This document shows positions 1 to 6,925 of a stretch of DNA of 11,422 bases, piece after piece. The stretch covers positions 1 to 11,422 of the forward strand of contig JARFUL010000046.1 in NCBI GenBank assembly GCA_029289015.1, written 5' to 3'. The notes beneath the pieces were generated by a model. That model worked only from the letters and a program-made list of their open reading frames with translations. It ran no database searches and was not told where the DNA came from. The DNA comes from Syntrophobacteria bacterium. GTDB lineage: Bacteria; Desulfobacterota; Syntrophobacteria; JARFUL01. Made by a program: the position numbers and the translations under genes. Positions within the stretch are counted from its first letter, which is position 1. Every line of letters begins with the position of its first letter.

Positions 1-109
1 CCATTTCGATGTTGGAGTGATGAACAAAAAGGTCTTTGTCTCCCTCGTCGGGAACGATGAAGCCGTAGCCCTTTTGCTCGCTGAACCATTTCACAGTACC
101 ACTTGCCAT
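1..109 (-). CDS. Cold-shock domain protein (CspA family), 5' end only
   Basis: The minus strand from the ATG at 109-107 encodes the first 36 residues of a cold-shock domain protein, and the rest runs off the left edge. Both nucleic-acid-binding motifs are visible: RNP1 as KGYGFI (residues 13-18) and RNP2 as LFVHH (27-31), preceded by the typical GTVKWF strand (4-9). Members of this family are roughly 65-70 residue single OB folds that bind single-stranded RNA or DNA and melt mRNA structure in the cytoplasm. The start is secure because a GGAGGT Shine-Dalgarno (123-118) lies eight bases upstream. Which paralogue it is, and whether it is cold-induced, cannot be told from this fragment. Its leader carries notable inverted repeats (described separately). 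Confidence 0.95.
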   Translation of the reverse strand, partial: MASGTVKWFSEQKGYGFIVPDEGDKDLFVHHSNIEM

Positions 110-117
110 GCAATAAT

Positions 118-123
118 ACCTCC
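118..123 (-). promoter_or_regulatory. Ribosome binding site of the cold-shock gene
   Basis: GGAGGT reading on the minus strand, eight bases before the ATG at 109. It fixes the start of the cold-shock gene. A six-base-pair hairpin (129-148) lies five bases upstream of it. Confidence 0.85.
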
Positions 124-128
124 ATCTT

Positions 129-148
129 GGCCTTCTCTCACAAAGGCC
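129..148 (-). promoter_or_regulatory. Hairpin beside the cold-shock gene Shine-Dalgarno
   Basis: GGCCTT at 129-134 and AAGGCC at 143-148 are perfect complements with an eight-base loop. In the minus-strand transcript the hairpin ends five bases before the GGAGGT site. It leaves the site itself unpaired, so it may hold the ribosome binding site open or act as a structural element of the leader. The pairing is seen in the sequence; the function is inference. Confidence 0.45.
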
Positions 149-157
149 GCTTAATAG

Positions 158-213
158 GTTCCCTCTTTACCTTGCAAGAAAATATGCCCCGAGGGAACGT
201 GACAAGGCATATT
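158..213 (-). promoter_or_regulatory. Interlocked inverted repeats in cold-shock gene leader; possible pseudoknot
   Basis: Two perfect 8-bp inverted repeats interlock. Arm pair A is AATATGCC at 181-188 with GGCATATT at 206-213. Arm pair B is GTTCCCTC at 158-165 with GAGGGAAC at 191-198. Read as minus-strand RNA, the order is A5', a 7-base loop, B5', 2 bases, A3', 15 bases, B3'. That is the layout of an H-type pseudoknot, with loops long enough to span the stems. The two stems could instead form as alternatives. Known biology: E. coli cspA mRNA refolds with temperature and its cold form includes a pseudoknot. Caveat: a promoter candidate at 216-243 would start transcription inside arm A, so the full fold needs a start site upstream of 213. 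A DNA operator is another possible explanation. Confidence 0.4.
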
Positions 214-215
214 CT

Positions 216-243
216 ATAATAATTACCTTACTGTATTAGTCTA
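216..243 (-). promoter_or_regulatory. Candidate sigma70-type promoter for the cold-shock gene
   Basis: On the minus strand TAGACT (243-238) and TATTAT (221-216) lie 16 bases apart, matching 4/6 and 5/6 of the sigma70 consensus. The predicted start would be near 207-211, giving a leader of about 100 bases, which is long, as is usual for cold-shock genes. A second, weaker option is TTGTCA (205-200) with TATTTT (184-179), at only 15 bases spacing. Neither can be decided without transcript data. Confidence 0.35.
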
Positions 244-432
244 CGGGCCCGGCCGCGGCTTTTCAAGATAATAATTGCGAATTTGGTGTTTTTCAGCCTT
301 TTTTCTCCTTGGGCCGCTCTTTGGGCCCGGCACCTGCTCCGGAGTGGGGCGCTGTGTGATTTACCTTGATTTTTCCCTACCCCCTTACTAGCCTAACGTA
401 TTAAATAAACACCCCTTTCACCCCGGGAACCC
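244..432. other. Upstream intergenic region, no gene seen
   Basis: This stretch lies between the diverging cold-shock gene and the peptidase gene. It holds a nine-base direct repeat GGGCCCGGC (245-253 and 323-331), short GC palindromes (GCCGCGGC at 252-259, CTCCGGAG at 337-344) and AT-rich patches. A plus-strand promoter for the 433 gene should lie here. The best fragments are TTGATT (366-371) and TATTAA (399-404), but they do not pair at a proper spacing, so no promoter is called. No open frame with coding character was recognised. Confidence 0.5.
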
Positions 433-2073
433 ATGGAAAAGGAAAACGCCGTACACGCGAAAGAGCGCGTCCGCGAGCTCGCAAAAGAGTACTTCGCGCA
501 CCTGGCGCGGCTCTTCCCCGTGATGTGCTCCTCCGACGAGTTTCACTTTTTGCCCCGGCTGGCCGCGCCCCGGGAGCGGGCCCGGGGGTTCGACAGCCTG
601 GACCCTGATCTCATAGAGGAGCTCCTCGGCAGCACCGCGCTTCTCAGGGCCGAGCTGCTGAGCCTAGACACGGCCGCACTGGGGCTCGAGGCCGAGATCG
701 ACCGTCAGATGATCCTTTCCTCCATGGCCGCGCTGGAGCTCGACCTCAAGGAATGCCCCCTGTTCCGGCACGAGCCGGTTTTGTACCTCAAGATCGCGGG
801 CATCGGCCTGGCCCAGGCCCTCGATATGGACCTCGATGTCCTCAGCGCGCGCATTGAGGGCGCGGCCAGGCTCCTCGGGCAGGCCCGGGCCAACGCGGGA
901 GAGGTGGTGGAGCTCCACCTTCGGGCCGCGGCGGACATGGCCGCGGACCTCGGGGCCTACCTCACCTCCCATTTCACGGCCGCGCTAGAAGAGAGGCGCG
1001 CCAAAAGCCCCTTGCGGGAGCTTGCCAGGGTCTTGGACGCGCTGCGCGACCTCGACGCGTCCCTCCGGGCCAGGGAGCCCGCAACACAAAAGCCCGACCA
1101 CGGAGCCTACCTAAAAAGGCTGTTGAATGAGAGGTTCATGGTCCAAAGGGGGCTCGGGGAGATCTTCGAGATCGGGCTTGGGGAGCTGGAAGCTGCCAAA
1201 GGGGAGCTTGCAAGGCTCGCGGCCGAGGTTGACCCCTCATCCAACTGGCAGGAGCTCTACTGGGGCTACATCAGCCCCCGGGCCAGCTCCCTCTCCCTGG
1301 GCGAGCTCTTCTTCGGGGAGATGGCCAGCCTGAGGGAGTTCTTCATCAGCCAGGGGCTGGTGGACAGGGAGACGGACAGTCCGCCCCGCATCGAGGAGAC
1401 CCCTTTGTACCTCCGCTCCGTGCGCGCGGCCGCGTCCTACGCCGCGCCGCGCCGCGGTGCGCGGGACACAAGAGGGGTGTTCTACCTGTTGACCGGGGGC
1501 GCGCGGGCCGCGGACGGAGAGTCCACCACCGGAGGGAGGCTGGCCAGGGAGTACAAGTTCTTGGCCGCGCACGAGACCTACCCCGGGCACCACGTTTTGG
1601 ACTCCCACCGGCTCAGGAACGAAAACCCGGTCAGGGCCTCGGTTGAGTCCCCCCTCTTCTACGAGGGATGGGCCACCTACGCGGAGACCCTTCTCGGGGA
1701 GGAGCGCTACGTTACGAAGCCCGAGGAGAGGCTCGCGGGGCTCAAGAGGAGGGCCTGGCGCGCGGCCAGGCTCCTCATCGACGTGGGGCCCGCGGCCCGG
1801 TCCGCCACGGTTGAACACGGGATCGGGTGGCTCAAAGACGCGGGGTTCACCGAGGGCCAGGCTGCCCGGCAGATACAAAGGTACCGGCTTACCAGGGGCT
1901 ACCAACTGTGCTACACTCTCGGGTGCTGGGAGATATTGAGGCTCAGGGACAAGTACGGCCGGGCCTTAGGCCGCGGCCGGTTTCACCGGGAACTCTTGGC
2001 GCGCGGCCAGATGGACTTTCACCTTCTCGACATGAGGCTGGAGCGTGCGGCCGCGGAGACTGGCAATGAATAA
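433..2073 (+). CDS. DUF885-family metallopeptidase-like protein
   Basis: This 546-residue protein has the hallmark of the DUF885 family, an HExxx[GH]H-type zinc site. It reads HETYPGHH at residues 380-387, followed by EGWATYAE at 411-418, whose glutamates supply the likely third ligand or an active-site acid. Length is typical of the family (about 550-600). There is no signal peptide or membrane segment, so it is probably cytoplasmic. The family is related to zinc-dependent carboxypeptidases and oligopeptidases, but substrates of most members are unknown. The region before the motif is largely helical and charged. The ATG at 433 has only a weak GGGAA upstream, and no better in-frame start was seen. 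It is the first of three tightly packed genes, its stop overlapping the likely start of the ATP-grasp gene. Family confidence is high; peptidase activity is inferred. Confidence 0.85.
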   Translation: MEKENAVHAKERVRELAKEYFAHLARLFPVMCSSDEFHFLPRLAAPRERARGFDSLDPDLIEELLGSTALLRAELLSLDTAALGLEAEIDRQMILSSMAALELDLKECPLFRHEPVLYLKIAGIGLAQALDMDLDVLSARIEGAARLLGQARANAGEVVELHLRAAADMAADLGAYLTSHFTAALEERRAKSPLRELARVLDALRDLDASLRAREPATQKPDHGAYLKRLLNERFMVQRGLGEIFEIGLGELEAAKGELARLAAEVDPSSNWQELYWGYISPRASSLSLGELFFGEMASLREFFISQGLVDRETDSPPRIEETPLYLRSVRAAASYAAPRRGARDTRGVFYLLTGGARAADGESTTGGRLAREYKFLAAHETYPGHHVLDSHRLRNENPVRASVESPLFYEGWATYAETLLGEERYVTKPEERLAGLKRRAWRAARLLIDVGPAARSATVEHGIGWLKDAGFTEGQAARQIQRYRLTRGYQLCYTLGCWEILRLRDKYGRALGRGRFHRELLARGQMDFHLLDMRLERAAAETGNE

Positions 2074-3481
2074 TGGAGGCAAGATGGAGACTTTTTTGGG
2101 ATTTCACGCTGAATGGAACCTGGGGAGCCCCGGGGGATTCGACTACCAGCGGATCACCCAGGAGCTGGGCAAGCTCTGCTACAGCCGGATACTGGACCAC
2201 GCAGACCTGGATTTCACCCTGGACTTCGACCACCCGCTGCTCTACCCGGTGGACGGCCTGGCCCGGACGCTGCTGAGGGCCCACAAGCGTAACTTCCCCT
2301 CCGAGTCGCCCTACATCGTGCTCATCGCGGAGCCGGACACCCTTAAGACCGTGGTGGAGAACATAAACTTCGTGGCCTTTCTCAACAGCCTCGACGGGGT
2401 AGAGGCCCACCTCGCGTCCCCAGAGGAGATAGAGGATTCATCCGGCGTGCCGCGCCACAGGGGCAACCCGGTGACCGTGATATTCCAGGACTTCAACACC
2501 AACACGCTCCTCAAGCTGGGCAAGAGCCTCGACATCTCCGGGGTGATCGCGGCCATAAAGCGCGGCATCCTCGTCAACCCGAGGGGCATGGAGCCCGTGG
2601 GCGCGAAGGGGGTCTTCGAGGCCATAACCGGCCGGTATCGCGACCGGCTCAACAAGAGTACCGTGGCCCGCACCCCGTGGACGAGGAGGTTCTTCCCCCG
2701 GTCCACCACCGGCCCGGACGGTGAGGAGATCCGCGACCTCATCGAGTGGACCAGGGAGAACATCGCGAACCTGATCCTCAAGCCGGAGCACGGCTACTCC
2801 GGCATGGGCATCTTCATCGGCTACAAGACCGACGACCCGGAGGGCGCCATTGCCAAGGCGCTGGACAGGGGCAACTACATAGTGCAGGCCCTGGTGCCGC
2901 TACATCTGTGGGCCGAGGACTCCCCCTGGCTCGACAATGAGGCCGAAAGGGTCATCCTGAAGAGATGGCAGACCGACTACCGCTGCCTGGTGACCGACTC
3001 CGGGCTCATCGGCTTTTTGGGCAGGTTCGGCTCGGTGCCCACCAACGTGGGCTCCGGCGGCGGGACCCAGCCCCTCGCGGTGTTGGAGCCCGGGGTCTCG
3101 GTGAAAGAGGCTGTGAACATGCTCAACCGGGCCATAGCCCGAATCCCCTACACCGCGCTCAAGGAGATAAAGGACGAGGTGGACGAGAGGGCCGTTCAGA
3201 TGGGCCACACCTACCTTCTGGGCCCCATCCCCATTGCGCTCCGCCCCAGGCTCCTGAAACCCGCGCAGGTGGAGGAGCTCAAGACCTACTGCGAGAACGT
3301 GTGGCAGGACTGCGTGGCCCTGGAGAAGATCTGGCGGGAGGGCGGCCTCGAGGGGATGCTTGACATTTCGCCCGAGGAGGAGGAGCTGGCCAGGGCCCAG
3401 CCCTGGAACGGCAGCCCGGCTCTTCTGGCCACCGACGGGCTTTTCAGCTTCGGAGGACACCCCGATGGAGGAGAATCCTGA
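2066..3481 (+). CDS. ATP-grasp-like protein, possibly circularly permuted type
   Basis: This 471-residue protein has no family name I can assign with certainty. ATP-grasp features are visible: a glycine-rich nucleotide loop KPEHGYSGMGI (residues 239-249), an upstream GAKG lysine (K181) where circularly permuted ATP-grasp proteins place an ATP-contacting lysine, an arginine-led strand (R306) and an NVGSGGG segment (327-333) resembling their metal- and phosphate-binding NxxxGGG end. Such enzymes use ATP to join a carboxylate to an amine or thiol through an acyl phosphate; the substrate here is unknown. No signal or membrane segment is present. Start: ATG 2066 has GGAG seven bases upstream and overlaps the previous gene by eight bases. 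ATG 2084 has GGAGG (2075-2079) only four bases upstream and is the alternative. The methyltransferase gene overlaps its end by 17 bases, so the products probably work together. Confidence 0.7.
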   Translation: MNNGGKMETFLGFHAEWNLGSPGGFDYQRITQELGKLCYSRILDHADLDFTLDFDHPLLYPVDGLARTLLRAHKRNFPSESPYIVLIAEPDTLKTVVENINFVAFLNSLDGVEAHLASPEEIEDSSGVPRHRGNPVTVIFQDFNTNTLLKLGKSLDISGVIAAIKRGILVNPRGMEPVGAKGVFEAITGRYRDRLNKSTVARTPWTRRFFPRSTTGPDGEEIRDLIEWTRENIANLILKPEHGYSGMGIFIGYKTDDPEGAIAKALDRGNYIVQALVPLHLWAEDSPWLDNEAERVILKRWQTDYRCLVTDSGLIGFLGRFGSVPTNVGSGGGTQPLAVLEPGVSVKEAVNMLNRAIARIPYTALKEIKDEVDERAVQMGHTYLLGPIPIALRPRLLKPAQVEELKTYCENVWQDCVALEKIWREGGLEGMLDISPEEEELARAQPWNGSPALLATDGLFSFGGHPDGGES

Positions 3482-4241
3482 CCGGTTCTGGTGGAAGCAC
3501 CTCTTTGACTCCCTCTACCTGGTCACGGACGCGAGGTCCGTGTTAAACGAGGACGTGACCAGAAGGGAGGTCTCCTTTGTGGTGGACCTCCTCTCCCTTG
3601 AGCCCGAGGAGTCCATCCTCGATCTGTGCGGGGGCCAGGGGAGGCACGCGATGGAGCTCGGCCGCCGGGGGTTTAGCCGGCTCACCGTGCTCGACTACTC
3701 CCCCCACCTGGTAAAATTCGGGGACGAGGAGTGCAGGAGGCAGGGCCTCCCCGTGGAATTCTTGCGCGCGGACGCAAGGAGGGTCTGCCTCAGGGACGAG
3801 ACCTTCGACGCGGTCATCGTCATGGGAAACTCCCTTTGCTGCTTCCTGGTGGAGGAGGACTACCTGGGCCTCCTCAGGGAGATGCACCGGCTGCTCTGCC
3901 CGGGGGGAAGGTTCCTCCTGGACCTGCCGGACAAGAAGGAGCTGGTCGCGTCCTTTCTCCCCAACTCCTGGCACGAGGCGGATGACGACGTCTTGGTCAT
4001 GAGGGCGAGGAGCTGGGAGGAGCCCAACATGCTGGTGAGGGAGGTGATGGTGTCCAAAGAGAGGGGGCTGCTCAGGGACGCGAACTACGTGTGCCGCATG
4101 TTCGGGCCCCGGGAGATCGAGGGACTCCTGGGCCGGGTGGGCTTTTCGGACATCGAGGTGATACGGGGCTTTGACGCGCAAAGTCAGGACTACGACCTGG
4201 GGCTCATGGGGAACCGGATGCTGGTCGTGGGTAGGAAGTAG
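3465..4241 (+). CDS. Class I SAM-dependent methyltransferase
   Basis: This 258-residue protein has a Rossmann-type methyltransferase core. Motif I is ILDLCGGQGRH (residues 51-61), the SAM-binding glycine loop. The acidic residue ending strand 2 is D77 in VLDYS, motif III carries D103 in RADAR, and motif IV is FDAVIVMGNS (114-123). The N-terminal 45 residues are helical and likely shape the acceptor site. The C-terminal half resembles small-molecule methyltransferases of the methyltransferase-11/25 type; the acceptor is unknown. The start is the ATG at 3465 because GGAGG (3452-3456) lies eight bases upstream; an in-frame extension to 3360 is overlap with the preceding gene. It begins inside the ATP-grasp gene, which suggests translational coupling, and it is the last gene of the cluster. 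Confidence 0.88.
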   Translation: MEENPDRFWWKHLFDSLYLVTDARSVLNEDVTRREVSFVVDLLSLEPEESILDLCGGQGRHAMELGRRGFSRLTVLDYSPHLVKFGDEECRRQGLPVEFLRADARRVCLRDETFDAVIVMGNSLCCFLVEEDYLGLLREMHRLLCPGGRFLLDLPDKKELVASFLPNSWHEADDDVLVMRARSWEEPNMLVREVMVSKERGLLRDANYVCRMFGPREIEGLLGRVGFSDIEVIRGFDAQSQDYDLGLMGNRMLVVGRK

Positions 4242-4329
4242 GGGCCATCCCCTTCACTGATCCTCGCCCTCTCGGGCTCGGATAGGTGGGGGTCGGTAGT
4301 ATGGACCCTGAAAATACGAGAATTGTCAC

Positions 4330-4350
4330 AAGGGCCCCAGGCCCTTTTCA
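4330..4350 (+). terminator. Candidate terminator of the three-gene cluster
   Basis: AAGGGCC (4330-4336) and GGCCCTT (4340-4346) form a seven-pair stem with a three-base loop, and the T run of four begins within the stem (4345-4348). It sits about 90 bases after the methyltransferase stop, between convergent genes. The T run is short, so termination may be weak. On the minus strand it could also end the HAD gene, but no T tract follows there. Confidence 0.5.
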
Positions 4351-4370
4351 TATACCGCACCGTGAGGCGC

Positions 4371-4841
4371 CTAGGTGCGCAGGGTCGCGATGAGCCTGAG
4401 GGGGTGGATAAGCAGGTCCAGCGCGTCCAAAATAGACGGGGCCACCAGGTCCGCGGCTTCCGCGGCCTCGATCGCGAGCCCCTCGGGCCCCAGCACCGCG
4501 ACCCCCAGGGCCGCTTCCGCGAGCATCAGCGAGTCGTTGCGCCCGTTGCCCATGCACGCGGACCTTTTTATACCGAGCCCCCGGACATAGCCGAGCTTGG
4601 CCCTGTCCTCGCCTCCCGGGCCCAGCACGTGCACCGCGGCGGGCGACCCGGCCAGCTCCCTTTGCACCCCGCCAAAGGTGTCTGCGGTGAGCACGTGGAC
4701 CTCGACCTTCGGGGCCAGCGCGAAAAGCCGCTCCTGCACCCCTTCTATAAGCGCACCGTCAAAGGCTATGGTGCCGTTGTAGTCCAGAACCAGGTGCGCG
4801 ATCCTCAGGGGGCCGAAGCCGGGGATGTCGATCTCAAGCAC
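4371..4841 (-). CDS. Small HAD-superfamily hydrolase, soluble P-type-ATPase-like
   Basis: This 156-residue protein is close to a minimal HAD fold with no cap domain. Motif I is D20 in DYNGT (20-24), the nucleophile that forms an aspartyl phosphate. Motif II is T52 in LTADT, motif III is K82, and motif IV is GNGRND ending in D103 for magnesium. The residue two after the nucleophile is Asn, where ordinary HAD phosphatases have an Asp acting as general acid/base. P-type ATPases also lack that Asp, and the sequence resembles the family annotated as soluble P-type ATPase (COG4087, from memory). Substrate is unknown. The start is GTG at 4841-4839 with no clear Shine-Dalgarno; no ATG gives an intact N-terminal strand. 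It lies downstream of ppiD on the same strand, with 87 bases between. Confidence 0.82.
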   Translation of the reverse strand: MLEIDIPGFGPLRIAHLVLDYNGTIAFDGALIEGVQERLFALAPKVEVHVLTADTFGGVQRELAGSPAAVHVLGPGGEDRAKLGYVRGLGIKRSACMGNGRNDSLMLAEAALGVAVLGPEGLAIEAAEAADLVAPSILDALDLLIHPLRLIATLRT

Positions 4842-4883
4842 AACTGAACCAACTTAAGCCATATATTTACGACAGCAGAAGCC

Positions 4884-4900
4884 CCCTCTGAAAGAGAGGG
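4884..4900. repeat. Short hairpin between HAD and ppiD genes
   Basis: CCCTCT (4884-4889) and AGAGGG (4895-4900) form a six-pair stem with a five-base loop. It lies just after the ppiD stop on the minus strand. No T run follows in either direction, so it is not a classical intrinsic terminator; it may be a transcript-end stabiliser or chance. Confidence 0.35.
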
Positions 4901-4928
4901 AGATTAAAAGGGACTGGAAAGGCCCGCG

Positions 4929-6815
4929 CTAGAGCTCCTGGAGAATCTCGATCTCAGCCCTCTCCCTGAGCATGGTTATGAACTCCTCGAACTTCAGCCT
5001 GCGCTTGGCCTCGCTATACCTCTCAATGAGCTCCTTCTTTTGCTCCTCGAACCCTGCCTCGGGCGCGGGGGTGGCCTCCTTGAGGGCAAAGACGTAGAAT
5101 TTCCCGCCCGCGGCTACGACCTTGGCGGCAATGGGGCTCTCCGCGGTAAGGGAAAAGACCGACTCCACCACCTGGGGGGACCCGCTTATGCCGGGCAGCC
5201 CTTCCTCCCTGGTGACGGGCCCCTTCTCCTCTACAGCCGCGTAGGCCCTTTGCGCGGCGGCCTCAAAGTCCTTGGTCTTTCCCAGGTCGTCGAGCATCTT
5301 CTTGGCCGCGCTGTGCGCGAGCTCCTGGCCCTGTTTGGCCCTGTATCCGGCCTCGACCCTGGCCCTCACCTCGCCCAGCTCAGGGAGCCGGGAGGGCATG
5401 ATCTCTTTAAGCTCCGCGACCACCCTGCCCTCCTGGGATTCAAAGAGCGGGCTCACCTCCCCCGCGCTCATGTCGAAGACCGACTGCACCAGGTCGGAAG
5501 CCTCCCCCAGCCCCTTGACCGGGCTCCCCAGGACCACCACGGCCTCTTTATACTTGTGTCCGAACTCAGTCGCGGCCTTGCTTAGAGGCGTGCCCGGGGC
5601 CAGGGAGTCGTAGAACTCCTCGGCCGCGTCCAGGGCCATCCGGGCCGCCTCGTCCTTGACGAGGTCCTCCCTCACCTGCTTCTTCACGCTCTCGAAGGTC
5701 TTGAGCCCTCCCTCCTTCACCTCCTCCACCTTGACAACGTGGAGCCCGAAGGGGGTGCGCACCGGCCCCCCCACCTCGCCGGGCTTGAGGGAGAAGGCCA
5801 GGTCCGCGAAGGGCTTGACCATCTCTTCCCTGATGAAGAACCCAAGATCGCCGCCCTTTGGCGCGGTGGGGCCCTCGGAGTACCTTATCGCCATCTCCTT
5901 GAAGTCCGCGCCCTCGCGGATCATCTTCAGGTAGCCCGCTGTCTTGCCCCTGGCCTTTTCCAGGTCGTCCATGGTGGGCTGCGCGGGGACCCTGACCAGG
6001 ATGTGCCTGGCCCGGACCCTCTTGGGATCCATGTAGCGGCTTCCCTCACTGTTGTAGAAGGTCCTCACCTCCTCTTCGCCCGCGTTGACCTTGGCCTCGA
6101 AGTCCCTGGCCGCGAAATTGACGTATACGATCCTCCTCTTCTCGGGAATCCGGTACGCTTCCCGGTGGGTGGAGAAGTACTCCTTCAGGGGTTCGGGGCC
6201 CGGGGGCTTGTCAGGCTCGTACTGCTTGGGGTCGAAGGCCGCGCTGTAGACCGTCCTCTTCTCGTGGGTGTAGTCGTAGAGGAGCCGGGCCTCGGCCTCG
6301 GAGACCTTGGAGGTGCGGTCCACGATGCCCTTCAGCCTGTTCACCGTGAGGTCCCTGCGGAAGCTCTCCTCGAAGTCACTGGGGGTGAGGCGGTTCTGGT
6401 TCAGGAGCGCGCGGTAGAGCCCCTCGTCGAACCGCCCGTTCCTCTTGAACTCGGGATACTCCAGGATGGTCATCCTTAAGGTCTCGTCGTCCACCGTAAG
6501 GCCCAGGGACCGGGCAGCCTGGCTCAGGAGGGTGTCGTTGACCAAAAGGCTCAGCGCCCTCTCCTTGAGCTTCATCGCGCGGACGACCTCCGGGGTCGCG
6601 GTCTTTCCCGTTGTCCGGCGGAACTGCTCCATGAGCCTGTCCAGGGTCTTCTGGTAGTCGTCCCGGAGGATGTACTGCCCATTAACGCCGGCTACGCGGT
6701 TCTCCTTCCTCTCCTGGTAGGAAAAACCGCCCCACAGAACGAAGGATAGTACTATCACACCCAGGGCCACCTTGATGAAGAAGCTGGTGGCGTGCTTGCG
6801 CAAGTAGGAGAGCAT
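4929..6815 (-). CDS. ppiD: PpiD-type membrane-anchored peptidyl-prolyl isomerase/chaperone
   Basis: This 628-residue protein starts with a short cytoplasmic stretch and one membrane helix (about residues 13-30). A SurA/PpiD-type helical chaperone region follows (about 35-180), then a parvulin rotamase domain (about 268-367) and a long C-terminal arm. Anchor placement, domain order and length match PpiD, which faces the periplasm, sits near the SecYEG exit and assists folding of exported proteins. In the parvulin domain ARHILV (H271), GGDLGFF (321-327) and FGLHVVKV (H359) are intact, so the usual active-site histidines are kept. The position often held by Cys or Asp is Gly315 (SEGPT). The ATG at 6815 has AAGG about six bases upstream. 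SelB lies 110 bases upstream on the same strand. The PpiD name is by architecture; SurA is excluded because there is one parvulin domain and a membrane anchor. Confidence 0.88.
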   Translation of the reverse strand: MLSYLRKHATSFFIKVALGVIVLSFVLWGGFSYQERKENRVAGVNGQYILRDDYQKTLDRLMEQFRRTTGKTATPEVVRAMKLKERALSLLVNDTLLSQAARSLGLTVDDETLRMTILEYPEFKRNGRFDEGLYRALLNQNRLTPSDFEESFRRDLTVNRLKGIVDRTSKVSEAEARLLYDYTHEKRTVYSAAFDPKQYEPDKPPGPEPLKEYFSTHREAYRIPEKRRIVYVNFAARDFEAKVNAGEEEVRTFYNSEGSRYMDPKRVRARHILVRVPAQPTMDDLEKARGKTAGYLKMIREGADFKEMAIRYSEGPTAPKGGDLGFFIREEMVKPFADLAFSLKPGEVGGPVRTPFGLHVVKVEEVKEGGLKTFESVKKQVREDLVKDEAARMALDAAEEFYDSLAPGTPLSKAATEFGHKYKEAVVVLGSPVKGLGEASDLVQSVFDMSAGEVSPLFESQEGRVVAELKEIMPSRLPELGEVRARVEAGYRAKQGQELAHSAAKKMLDDLGKTKDFEAAAQRAYAAVEEKGPVTREEGLPGISGSPQVVESVFSLTAESPIAAKVVAAGGKFYVFALKEATPAPEAGFEEQKKELIERYSEAKRRLKFEEFITMLRERAEIEILQEL

Positions 6816-6853
6816 AACTGACCTTGAAAAACTCCCTTTTTAGTTTTTAGTGT

Positions 6854-6873
6854 TTCGCCCCATCTTTGGCGAA
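6854..6873. repeat. Inverted repeat between ppiD and selB
   Basis: TTCGCC (6854-6859) and GGCGAA (6868-6873) pair perfectly with an eight-base loop. It follows the selB stop on the minus strand but has no T run after it, so a terminator is not supported. It may be a weak pause or processing site. Confidence 0.3.
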
Positions 6874-6925
6874 GATTACGAATTTAGTTTATCGGGAAGG
6901 GATGCGCAAGGCTTTTCCCTCCCGG

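Noticed and set aside
245..331. Nine-base direct repeat GGGCCCGGC in the intergenic region
   Set aside because: There are only two copies of a GC-rich word in GC-rich DNA with no regular spacing. It does not support a repeat family or operator.
1237..1905. Long minus-strand open frame (222 residues) opposite the DUF885 gene
   Set aside because: Its Pro/Gly/Arg/Val-rich low-complexity translation is typical of the reverse strand of a GC-rich gene. It covers the conserved zinc-site region of the real gene.
4242..4330. Possible tRNA-Sec or other small RNA in the gap after the methyltransferase gene, looked for because SelB is nearby
   Set aside because: No T-arm consensus, CCA end or acceptor-stem pairing of tRNA length was found; only small hairpins are present.
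4323..4847. Plus-strand open frame of 174 residues over the HAD gene
   Set aside because: The minus strand encodes all four HAD motifs in order; the plus-strand translation is Gly/Arg/Gln-rich with no motif.
5739..6479. Long plus-strand open frame (246 residues) opposite ppiD
   Set aside because: It is an antisense shadow of a well-supported gene in GC-rich DNA, with Gly/Val/Leu/Pro-rich composition and no recognisable domain.
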